Origin: Parachlamydiales bacterium
GTDB taxonomy: Bacteria > Chlamydiota > Chlamydiia > Chlamydiales > Rhabdochlamydiaceae
NCBI GenBank assembly: GCA_020050965.1
Contig: JAGVJV010000212.1
Coordinates: forward strand, 1-6,580
Length of the DNA: 6,580 nt
Direction of reading: 5' to 3'
Within the stretch, counting starts at the first letter, position 1; every line of letters starts with the position of its first letter. Below the pieces are notes generated by a model. That model was not told the DNA's origin. It did no database searches and was given only the letters and a program-made list of their open reading frames with translations. A program made the position numbers and the translations under genes. This document shows, piece by piece, positions 1 through 6,394 of the stretch.

Positions 1-798
1 CTCGCTCAGAAAATCTATCATAATTCCTTTTACTTTTTCTTCAACAGGATTTTCTGCATTAATTGTTCCAACTGCCAATGCTTTTAATACATCTAAATCG
101 AGCTTATAAGCTTTGTCAGCACGAAATCCTTCTTTAGCGAGAGCGATTTTTTTCGTCCAATTTTCATCATTAAAATCTTTCGCTGCAGCTTCCATATTGT
201 CCAATTTTCTAAGCACAAGAACGATCTTCTTTTTGTTTAATTCTTCGCTTGATGTGCCCGATTTATGATTGGCGATATCGAGCAGCAAAGATTTGATATA
301 ATATTCGACTTCAAGGGCCGCAATTTTGTTCTCTATCGTGGCTTTAGCATCTGCTGGGACTTGGAGTTTTAGGGCATCGAGCTCAGCCAAGACTTCGGCA
401 TGCTCTTTAGACTGTTTAAATGAGGTGATAGAAGCGACTTTTTGACCAAACTGGCTTCCTTTACTATCTCGAATTGCCTCCAGAAGTTGCTGATTGCGCT
501 CCTCATCAAGCTGAGCGATTTGAGCCCTATAGTTTTGCCTATCTTCATCGGTAGCAGTCCTTGGCATCGCCTTCTTGGCGCTTTCAAAGACCCCCCTTAA
601 AACCCCGGCTTTTCCAGCCCTTTGGTATTGCTCATTGAGCTGCTCTAAAAAGACATCGTAGTCCCCTTTTTGATAGGAGGCCTCCACTTCGGTGACAATA
701 ACTTGGCCCGAAACTGCATATTCGCTGTCCTGAGCATTAACAACGCTTCCAGCACACATGGCTATCGCAAGACTTGCCGCAATCCATTTTTTAAACAT
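1..798 (-). CDS. Exported helix-rich hypothetical protein, N-terminal part (3' end beyond window)
   Basis: The reading frame is open from the ATG at 798-796 to base 1, giving 266 residues without a stop, so the C-terminus lies outside the window. The start is supported by an AGGAG seven bases upstream. Residues 1-22 form a typical Sec signal peptide: basic MFKK, a hydrophobic core (WIAASLAIAM) and a small-residue cleavage site VNA before QDSEYA. The mature part is rich in Lys, Glu, Ala, Leu and Gln with almost no Pro or Gly-rich stretches, so it should be mostly alpha-helical; residues about 60-180 may form coiled coil. A Cys at position 15 lies inside the hydrophobic core (AMCAG), so a lipoprotein signal cannot be excluded, but the later VNA site looks better. 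I do not recognise the family. It is probably periplasmic or surface-exposed. It is transcribed in the same direction as the DUF4116 gene upstream but separated by 140 bp with its own likely promoter. Confidence 0.85.
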   Translation of the reverse strand, partial: MFKKWIAASLAIAMCAGSVVNAQDSEYAVSGQVIVTEVEASYQKGDYDVFLEQLNEQYQRAGKAGVLRGVFESAKKAMPRTATDEDRQNYRAQIAQLDEERNQQLLEAIRDSKGSQFGQKVASITSFKQSKEHAEVLAELDALKLQVPADAKATIENKIAALEVEYYIKSLLLDIANHKSGTSSEELNKKKIVLVLRKLDNMEAAAKDFNDENWTKKIALAKEGFRADKAYKLDLDVLKALAVGTINAENPVEEKVKGIMIDFLSE

Positions 799-805
799 TT
801 GATTT

Positions 806-810
806 CTCCT
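806..810 (-). promoter_or_regulatory. Ribosome binding site of the exported protein gene
   Basis: AGGAG on the minus strand, seven bases before the ATG at 798. This good Shine-Dalgarno match decides the start and so supports the signal peptide reading. Confidence 0.75.
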
Positions 811-843
811 ATCGTCTATTAGTTTAGTAACTACGTATTATTT

Positions 844-872
844 ATTATAAAGAAATCGAGATTAAAAAAGAA
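844..872 (-). promoter_or_regulatory. Candidate sigma70-type promoter for the exported protein gene
   Basis: On the minus strand a perfect TATAAT lies at 849-844, with a weak -35 candidate TTCTTT at 872-867 after a 17-base spacer. Transcription would begin near 837, giving a leader of about 40 bases that contains the AGGAG. The surrounding DNA is very AT-rich, so a chance TATAAT is possible; a weak -35 is common in chlamydial promoters. The rest of the 799-938 gap holds no gene and no convincing terminator hairpin. Confidence 0.4.
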
Positions 873-938
873 TACTAAAATATTTCTTTATTAGAACGTC
901 TGATAATCTAGAAGCCTGGACCTTCGAAAGCTGGAATT

Positions 939-3581
939 TTAACCTTTCTTCTGCTTTGGACGGAAACAGTTGCTAAAAAAATTCTTACACCGTTGTTTTA
1001 TCCCATCAACTACCACGATTGGACCTATAATCAATATTACAAGTGTCCATTTCGCATACCATCCTGCGCCTTTCAAGAAATCGTAAATTTGTTCTTTTGC
1101 AGCCTCAAATCTTTCTATCTTTCGAAGTCGTTGTATTTCTTGAAATTGTTTTATCTGCTGACGTACACCGTCATTTCTTTCAAGCGCTTTTTCTAAGAAA
1201 GCGGCGTTGGTTTTAAGTTCCTCATCAAGGCATTCAAACGCTTCGGAATTTTGTACAATTGCAGCAAGCGCAACCTCTTCATCCCTCAGCATTTCTTCAC
1301 TTGCAAACCCGATAGCACTCCCATTTTGTTTCACTGCTGCAAGGACAATTGCCTTATCATTTTTGAATTTTTTTGCAGAAGAGAATAGGCTGCCATCGCA
1401 AGCCACTGCATTGAGAACAAAATCCCTATCCATCAGGAGCTCTTTACTTGCATATCTAAATGCATCAGTATTTTGCCTCATTGCAGCTAGAACCACCTCT
1501 GGATCCTTCTTCATTTCTTCACTTGCATACTGAAGTGCTAATCCATTCAGGCCGACAGCTGCTAGGACAATCCCCATATCATTTTTGAACGCTTTTACAT
1601 AGTTTAGTATGTCGGCATTGCGGGCTGTGACCTTGAGAACAAATTCCCTATCATCTTTGAATTTGCCATTGCCGGCATACTCAAGCATACTTGGATCTTG
1701 AATCACAGCAGCCGAGCAGATCTCTGGATCCATCTGGAACTGTTCACATGCATGAAAGAGTGCATTTCCATTCAGAGCGACTGCCTCAAGAACAAAACCT
1801 CTATCGCTTTTAAGTTTTTCATTTACATGCATTAAGGTACTTGCCTTTAGTTTCACCATTTCAAGGGCAAACTCCCTATCGCCTTTGAGCTTTTCGCCTG
1901 CATGTTTAAATATTCCTTTATCTCCGAATTGCCCTTTGATGCGTGAGGTCAAGCTTACTAAACCGTCGAAAAGAGATGCTGCAAAGCCGTCAGACTGTTT
2001 CGCTGCTTCAAGTACAATTTCCCTATCATTCTTAAGGCCTTCACTAGCATACTCGAGAGCACATCCATTTTGTTTTACCGCTGTAAGGACCACCTCTTTA
2101 TCATTCTTAAGTTCTTCGCTTGCATCCGCGAGAGCACATCCATTTAGTTTTACTGTTTTAAGGACCTGATTTCTATCATTCTTGAATTCTTTGCGCACGG
2201 AATCTCTATTTGGGCTCACTGCTTTTAAGAATACTTCACCTCGCCTCTGCTCCTCACTTGCATATTTGAGTGCTTCTTCATTCTGCCTGACAGCCGTAAT
2301 GACCACTACATTATCATTCTTTAGTTCTTCACTCGCATACTTGAGAGCGCATCCATTTTGCCTCACTGCAGTAATGACAATTTCTCTATCCTCTTTAAGC
2401 TTATCATCTGCAAATGCAAGCGCTTCCCAATTGCTCTTTATCGCTTCTAGAACAATGTCCCTATCTTTCTTATGATCATTACTTGCATATTGAAGTTCCA
2501 AACCATCGCGCTTAACAGCATCAAGAACTACCGACCTGCTTACATATTGAAGCGCTCTTTTATTTTGAGCTAAGGCAGGCTTTACAATACTCGGTTCATC
2601 CCTTAGCTCTCCAGAGACATATTGAAGAGCCATCCCATTTTGACTCACAGCATCCAGTACAATATTCGGATCTTTCCTAAGGTCAGCGCTTGCATACTCT
2701 AGTGCAAGACCATTCTTCTGCACAATACTACGAACAAGTTCAGCACTACTTCTAAATGCAGCGCTTGTAAATTGAAACGCTCGAGCATCTTGCACAACAG
2801 CTGCCCCAACAATATCCCTATCATTTTTAAGATCATCATGGGCATGCCGTAGTGCCAACCCATTTTGGTTTACTGCAGCTAAGACAATCGTTGAATCTTT
2901 TTTAACAGTATCATCTGCAAATTGGAGTGCCATACCGTTTTGGTTTACAGCAGCGAGAACAATTTTCTTAACCTTCTTGGATTCTTCATCCGCATGTTGG
3001 AGAGCCATTCCATCTTGGGTGACAGCAGTCAAAATAATCCTTTTCCTTGCTTTGAATGCCTGCTGTAGCTCAATTTTCTTCCTATCTATAATTTGTTTAA
3101 TTTTTGACTTGGGATTTGCTCCAATCAATATACTGACATCATTATCAAGCTCTGCTTGCAAGCAACAAGTAGGCAAATTTTGTGCAACTTCTTCCGTCTT
3201 ATTATTCCCGAGGTTCCTTAAAGCCGTAGCTAAGTGTTCTTGCATAGGTAACCCAATGTCGACCAATCTTTGCATATGGGCAAGCGCAACGACCCCTTCA
3301 GGACTTGGATGTTTACATATTTGGAGTACTCTATCGCGAATTTTTGTAAATGCGGCTAGACTATTCCATTCTTCGGGAACTTCGTTAAGACGATTTTCCA
3401 ATCTCTCTATTTCTAAATAGGTCCTTTTAATGCCTTCTGCATCGTGTGGACATAATGGTGTTCTCTTTAAAATCCCATCAATCTGATCAATCCCTTCTTT
3501 TAGTGTGTTTGGGACAGGTTCCATCCGTCCGGTACAAATGGGATTGGGTCCTGTTATTTTTGGGGATGCGATCAGTTCCAT
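939..3581 (-). CDS. DUF4116 repeat protein with N-terminal module and C-terminal membrane segment
   Basis: 880 residues. Residues 1-178 are a non-repeat module with conserved-looking Cys/His spots (ICTG at 15-18, PLCPHDAE at 42-49, LPTCC at 136-140) shared with the gene starting at 5849. Residues about 179-815 are some 25 tandem copies of a ~25-residue unit of the DUF4116 type: D-R-E-I-V-L-x-A-V, then Q-N-G-x-A-L-x-Y-A-S, then E-E-L-K-N. Function of DUF4116 is unknown; the regular amphipathic pattern suggests a helical solenoid used for protein binding (inference). Residues 842-858 (YAKWTLVILIIGPIVVV) are hydrophobic and followed by a basic tail rich in Lys and Arg, so the protein may be tail-anchored. 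There is no N-terminal signal peptide. The ATG at 3581 has only a weak AGG nine bases upstream, but the start fits because GPNPICTG near the N-terminus aligns with GQGPICDG at the start of the paralogue. It is divergent from the phospholipase-like gene. A secreted host-directed effector is plausible but not proven. Confidence 0.93.
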   Translation of the reverse strand: MELIASPKITGPNPICTGRMEPVPNTLKEGIDQIDGILKRTPLCPHDAEGIKRTYLEIERLENRLNEVPEEWNSLAAFTKIRDRVLQICKHPSPEGVVALAHMQRLVDIGLPMQEHLATALRNLGNNKTEEVAQNLPTCCLQAELDNDVSILIGANPKSKIKQIIDRKKIELQQAFKARKRIILTAVTQDGMALQHADEESKKVKKIVLAAVNQNGMALQFADDTVKKDSTIVLAAVNQNGLALRHAHDDLKNDRDIVGAAVVQDARAFQFTSAAFRSSAELVRSIVQKNGLALEYASADLRKDPNIVLDAVSQNGMALQYVSGELRDEPSIVKPALAQNKRALQYVSRSVVLDAVKRDGLELQYASNDHKKDRDIVLEAIKSNWEALAFADDKLKEDREIVITAVRQNGCALKYASEELKNDNVVVITAVRQNEEALKYASEEQRRGEVFLKAVSPNRDSVRKEFKNDRNQVLKTVKLNGCALADASEELKNDKEVVLTAVKQNGCALEYASEGLKNDREIVLEAAKQSDGFAASLFDGLVSLTSRIKGQFGDKGIFKHAGEKLKGDREFALEMVKLKASTLMHVNEKLKSDRGFVLEAVALNGNALFHACEQFQMDPEICSAAVIQDPSMLEYAGNGKFKDDREFVLKVTARNADILNYVKAFKNDMGIVLAAVGLNGLALQYASEEMKKDPEVVLAAMRQNTDAFRYASKELLMDRDFVLNAVACDGSLFSSAKKFKNDKAIVLAAVKQNGSAIGFASEEMLRDEEVALAAIVQNSEAFECLDEELKTNAAFLEKALERNDGVRQQIKQFQEIQRLRKIERFEAAKEQIYDFLKGAGWYAKWTLVILIIGPIVVVDGIKQRCKNFFSNCFRPKQKKG
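1008..1058 (-). other. Predicted C-terminal membrane segment of the DUF4116 protein
   Basis: Residues 842-858 form an uninterrupted hydrophobic stretch with one Gly-Pro in the middle and one Lys near its start, ending about 22 residues before the C-terminus. The tail after it contains many Lys and Arg plus two Cys. It is short for a transmembrane helix, so a membrane-associated hairpin or tail anchor are both possible. Confidence 0.6.
1137..3047 (-). repeat. Array of about 25 tandem DUF4116-type repeats (75-bp coding unit)
   Basis: Protein-level repeat of about 25 residues, residues 179-815 of the 880-residue protein. Best-kept positions are I-V-L-x-A-V, Q-N-G, A-L, and A-S-E-E-L-K-N-D. Irregular units: a shortened join at residues 329-350, a shortened unit at 448-468, and a unit enlarged by about 20-25 residues at 530-556. 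The units vary, so most of the array is old, with some recent duplication. Confidence 0.9.
2028..2177 (-). repeat. Recent tandem duplication of a 75-bp repeat unit
   Basis: The adjacent units at 2103-2177 (residues 469-493) and 2028-2102 (residues 494-518) match at 60 of 75 bases by eye, without gaps, sharing among others the stretch gagagcacatccattt. A third unit at 2316-2390 (residues 398-422) also carries the NGCAL and ASEELKND strings. This is much higher DNA similarity than between most units and points to recent expansion. Confidence 0.7.
3048..3581 (-). repeat. Paralogous N-terminal module, copy 1 (inverted relative to copy 2)
   Basis: Residues 1-178 of the DUF4116 protein align along their full length with residues 1 to about 178 of the gene at 5849. 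In the block LKEG...P (residues 27-69 here, 24-66 there) 23 of 43 positions are identical by eye. Shared anchors are PIC-x-G, PLC-x-HDAE, EG-V/L-V, LAHM, IGLP, LPTCC and DVS-x-L-x-GA. The two copies are on opposite strands and flank the phospholipase-like gene. Confidence 0.85.
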
Positions 3582-3621
3582 AAAGCAAGGCCTATTGTAA
3601 GGATAAAATTGTTACAGAAGA

Positions 3622-3650
3622 ATCATAGAGCGACTAATTTTTTTAGTCAC
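3622..3650 (-). promoter_or_regulatory. Candidate promoter for the DUF4116 gene
   Basis: On the minus strand GTGACT at 3650-3645 (4 of 6 to TTGACA), a 17-base spacer, and TATGAT at 3627-3622 (5 of 6 to TATAAT). Transcription would begin near 3615, giving a leader of about 34 bases. An alternative -10, TACAAT at 3599-3594, would give an almost leaderless message. The choice is not decided by the sequence. Confidence 0.35.
3632..3648. repeat. Perfect inverted repeat GACTAA-N5-TTAGTC in the divergent intergenic region
   Basis: Six-base arms at 3632-3637 and 3643-3648 around a run of five T. Outer GAGC (3628-3631) and GCTC (3653-3656) could extend it with a bulge, and a second GAGC is at 3664-3667. 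It falls across the spacer of the candidate leftward promoter and upstream of the rightward one, which is where an operator for a dimeric regulator would sit. The T-run loop and AT-rich setting mean it could also be chance. Confidence 0.5.
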
Positions 3651-3676
3651 TAGCTCATTTAACGAGCGGATACGGC

Positions 3677-3706
3677 TTGCAAAAAAAATCTCTAACTCTT
3701 TAAAGT
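3677..3706 (+). promoter_or_regulatory. Candidate promoter for the phospholipase-like gene pair
   Basis: TTGCAA at 3677-3682 (4 of 6 to TTGACA), an 18-base spacer, and TAAAGT at 3701-3706 (4 of 6 to TATAAT). Transcription would start near 3713, just before the AAAGGAG. Both boxes are moderate matches only. Confidence 0.3.
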
Positions 3707-3720
3707 GTCCAAATTAAAAA

Positions 3721-3727
3721 AAAGGAG
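3721..3727 (+). promoter_or_regulatory. Strong ribosome binding site deciding the start at 3735
   Basis: AAAGGAG lies seven bases before the ATG at 3735. A longer reading frame begins at GTG 3705, but it would have no Shine-Dalgarno and would overlap both the likely -10 box and this site, so the ATG is the real start. Confidence 0.85.
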
Positions 3728-3734
3728 TCGACAA

Positions 3735-5852
3735 ATGAGTCAAGCAGTTTCAAGAACAACGCTAACCCAACAACACAATTGCACAACCCTTACTCGTGAA
3801 GAAGCGAAAGCAAAGTTACATACCTTAACACCTGGTTCTGAAGAGCATCGCCAATTAGAAGGAGTTCTATTAAAGACAACAGGGATTATTGCTGAAATTG
3901 CGCTCCCTGACGACAGAAGTTATAAGGTCAATACATCTTGCAATCAGTTACTAGGCGGATTTGGCTCCTGTGAGCATATGGCCATTGGGGAAGGAGTGAA
4001 ATTGCCCGCTGACTTGGGAAAAAATCCTACTCTGCTTGTCAAAGGACCCGTTGAGGTAAAATTTCAGGATATCGTCGCCTTAGCTGGTGATTTCTATGGA
4101 GTTTATAAAGGGGCAATCTCCCTAGGTGGACCAGCAGAACAAGGAACACAGCGTTTTGAAGCTGCCTTTAATACTTTGCTGAATGGGGACAACAACCAAT
4201 TGAGAGAGCTCAAGCTTGAAATCGAAGACGAATCTAGAAAGGTAAGAGACGCAGGATTACCGCATCATTGCTATAGCAGCCAATTGATGGCAAAAAGTCA
4301 AAAGATGAAAGAGATCAAAGATGATATCGACACTTTACTCGTCGATAATAGCGACCATTTCTCAGGAAATGCTATAATAGCCTTTCAAACTGGCCATGCT
4401 CGAGCATTAGAAGAGGCTAGAGCCGCAGGGAGAGAAAAAAATCCAGAACGGTATAAGCGCGCCCTTGCTATGTGTGCCTTTGCGTGCCACTTTTTAACCG
4501 ATCTTTTTGCTTCTGGACATGTAAGAAATCAGCGTGGAGAACTAGAAACTCATCTGACTGGAGAATTCAAAATTGATCCAGAAGTTGCAAAAGTTCTAGC
4601 GGGAATTCTCACAGGCGCCCAGCATCAGAAAGAGGGAAATGAAGGATTGAATGTCGAAAACGGCAAGGGAGAGCAATGGAGAGCTTATGGAGATGGGAAC
4701 TTTTTCACAGCAAAAAATGCAGAAAATGTAAAGAAAGCTATCGCTGCGGTACAACAAGCTGTCAATGAAATCGATCTTGCCTACCGCCAGCCAGAAGTAC
4801 AGGCGCCCAGTACAGTAATCGGAGAGCATATTCCTAGAGCGACTGCTTACAATCCAGCGCCTCTCTATTCGGTCCATAATCAGAAACTATTCATTTATGA
4901 AGATGGTAAGGAAATAGTAATTAATACACCTGTTGATTTTTACACTAAAGCAATCGCACTGGCATTGCTCTATTTACCTGAGGATTATATCAATAAAACG
5001 ATCGATTCGGCGATCAAGGGTACTGTTAAAAGGAAAATCTACGAAATTTTCAAGATAGATATTACTAAGCCATTTGCAAAAATCGAAGAATTTTTCGATC
5101 CTGCTAACTCCGCATTAAAGATTGCAAAGAAAGTGGTTATGCCGCGCGTTGAAGAATTTACCAGCTCAATTTGGCATGTGATCGGTCTTGCAACCTATCA
5201 CCAGGTCAAAAAAGAAAGCCAAGAATTAAATGCAAAAGTGACTGAAATGGCAGATACTATGAAAGCCACTTATGAGAATACTCTCAAAATTATTGAGCAG
5301 CTAACGAAAGTCATCTCTCATTTAAACCTCCTTGCTTGGGAGAATACCAGCAGCAGCTTGCGAAAAGCAGTAGAACAAGTCAATATCATGGCTCAACAAC
5401 ACAAACATTTTCTACAAAGCCTTAATACTTCTCAAAGCAAGGATTCTGAAAGGACGCTTTGGCAAGCCTATCTAGCCATTTCTACAATTTTTGTTGTAGG
5501 GACCTCAAATGGTCAAAACATTTTAGTAGCTTATCAAAGGATGTTAGAAGAGGATAAATCACTGAGTCCCAAAGAAATAAAGACTCTAGTTACTCAATGG
5601 TTCCGCCAGATGCTCGATTGTCAGGTTCAAGCAATCAGCCTTTATTCAGATTTCGTTATCAGAAGACCTGGTGGCTTTGAAGAGCTTTCTAGTTTGCTCC
5701 CTGGACTCCGGTCCAATCTGTACGAGCAATTTGAGGTAAATAGAGCCCATATTGATGAAGATCTCCTATTTAAATCCCCAAGCCATATTGCTCAAGCTCT
5801 TGCGAAACATAGATTAGCGAGTGTGGCATTAAAACAATTGGAGAACAAATGA
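3735..5852 (+). CDS. Zinc-dependent phospholipase C-like protein with long helical C-terminal extension
   Basis: 705 residues from the ATG at 3735. The N-terminal half has what looks like a zinc metallo-phospholipase set: CEHMAIGEG (His81), DIVALAGDFYG (Asp119), DHFSGNAI...TGH (His208, His221), HFLTDLFASGH (His252, Asp256, His262) and QHQKEGNEGL...WRAYGDG (His297 to about 321). The H-x3-D-x5-H spacing is that of the zinc-binding signature of Bacillus/Clostridium phospholipase C and S1/P1 nucleases; the surrounding strings resemble the phosphatidylcholine-hydrolysing phospholipases of Pseudomonas and Legionella (from memory). The likely reaction is phospholipid head-group hydrolysis, but a related phosphodiesterase is possible. 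Residues about 400-705 are mostly helical with a short hydrophobic patch at 579-590; I do not recognise them, and the protein is much longer than classical phospholipase C (about 250-400 residues). There is no Sec signal peptide, unlike classical secreted phospholipases; the Ser/Thr-rich start would fit, but not prove, type III secretion. The next gene overlaps it by 4 bp. Confidence 0.75.
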   Translation: MSQAVSRTTLTQQHNCTTLTREEAKAKLHTLTPGSEEHRQLEGVLLKTTGIIAEIALPDDRSYKVNTSCNQLLGGFGSCEHMAIGEGVKLPADLGKNPTLLVKGPVEVKFQDIVALAGDFYGVYKGAISLGGPAEQGTQRFEAAFNTLLNGDNNQLRELKLEIEDESRKVRDAGLPHHCYSSQLMAKSQKMKEIKDDIDTLLVDNSDHFSGNAIIAFQTGHARALEEARAAGREKNPERYKRALAMCAFACHFLTDLFASGHVRNQRGELETHLTGEFKIDPEVAKVLAGILTGAQHQKEGNEGLNVENGKGEQWRAYGDGNFFTAKNAENVKKAIAAVQQAVNEIDLAYRQPEVQAPSTVIGEHIPRATAYNPAPLYSVHNQKLFIYEDGKEIVINTPVDFYTKAIALALLYLPEDYINKTIDSAIKGTVKRKIYEIFKIDITKPFAKIEEFFDPANSALKIAKKVVMPRVEEFTSSIWHVIGLATYHQVKKESQELNAKVTEMADTMKATYENTLKIIEQLTKVISHLNLLAWENTSSSLRKAVEQVNIMAQQHKHFLQSLNTSQSKDSERTLWQAYLAISTIFVVGTSNGQNILVAYQRMLEEDKSLSPKEIKTLVTQWFRQMLDCQVQAISLYSDFVIRRPGGFEELSSLLPGLRSNLYEQFEVNRAHIDEDLLFKSPSHIAQALAKHRLASVALKQLENK
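5840..5852 (+). promoter_or_regulatory. Translational coupling junction: GGAG and ATGA stop/start overlap
   Basis: GGAG at 5840-5843 sits five bases before the ATG at 5849-5851, which overlaps the TGA stop of the phospholipase-like gene at 5850-5852. Such ATGA junctions normally mean the two genes are on one transcript and translated in a coupled way. Confidence 0.8.
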
Positions 5853-6394
5853 AGATCGTAACAGCAGGGCAAGGCCCCATTTGTGATGGTAAAACCAACG
5901 TTTCTGCCCCAGCTTCTCTAAAAGAAGGAGTTGATCGCATCGAGGAGCTCCTTGCAAAAAGCCCTCTTTGTCTGCATGATGCCGAAAAGATAAAGGGGAC
6001 CTATCAAGCGATGGAGAAGCTAGAGAGTAAACTCGATCAGATCCCCTTATATAACACTCTCACTGCTTTAACCAAAATTTCAGAAAAAGTTCAACAAGTG
6101 GCACAGAATCCAAGTGCCGAAGGTCTCGTGTCACTTGCTCATATGGAAGGGAGATTATCGGAGATAGGGTTACCTTTGCAGGGAAGCACAGAGAAGGTTT
6201 CGAAACAGTTTGTAAATAAAAAAGCAGAAGATGTCGCAGCGCGTCTACCAACCTGCTGTTCTGCCGAAGAGCTAGATAAAGACGTCAGTACCTTACTTGG
6301 GGCAGCATTCAACTCAGATGTTAAACGGATTATAGAAAAGAAAAAAGAAGCGATTGATAGAGCTGAGAACAAAAAGAAAAGAATCGTTGCTGTA
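5849..6394 (+). repeat. Paralogous N-terminal module, copy 2
   Basis: Residues 1 to about 182 of the right-hand gene, homologous to 3048-3581 on the opposite strand. The match is at the protein level with small indels near the N-terminus; the DNA has diverged, so this is an old duplication rather than a recent inverted repeat likely to recombine. Confidence 0.85.

Noticed and set aside
369..587. Minus-strand 72-residue open frame
   Set aside because: It lies inside the exported protein gene in another frame of the same strand, with no sign of its own translation signals.
910..930. Possible terminator hairpin (GAAG/CTTC) after the DUF4116 gene
   Set aside because: The stem is only about four base pairs and no U-run follows it on the minus strand, so it is not convincing.
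1137..3047. Regularly spaced repeats resembling a CRISPR or minisatellite array
   Set aside because: The ~75-bp period is a multiple of three, is kept in one open frame, and encodes a recognisable protein repeat; there are no identical repeats with unique spacers.
993..3420. Several Ser/Leu/Ala-rich open frames on the plus strand across the repeat gene
   Set aside because: They are antisense shadows of the DUF4116 repeats; their own repetitiveness comes from the 75-bp unit, and they have no good ribosome binding sites.
3632..3648. The T-rich dyad as an intrinsic terminator
   Set aside because: It lies between two divergent starts, has a weak AT-rich stem with the T-run in the loop, and no transcript is expected to end there.
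3705..3734. GTG start giving a 10-residue longer phospholipase-like protein
   Set aside because: There is no Shine-Dalgarno before 3705, while AAAGGAG sits at good distance before the ATG at 3735.
4596..4877. Minus-strand 93-residue open frame inside the phospholipase-like gene
   Set aside because: It is antisense to a well-supported gene, and its sequence looks like reverse-strand noise.
6060..6372. Two minus-strand open frames near the right end
   Set aside because: Both are antisense to the paralogue gene, whose homology to the other module shows the plus frame is the coding one.
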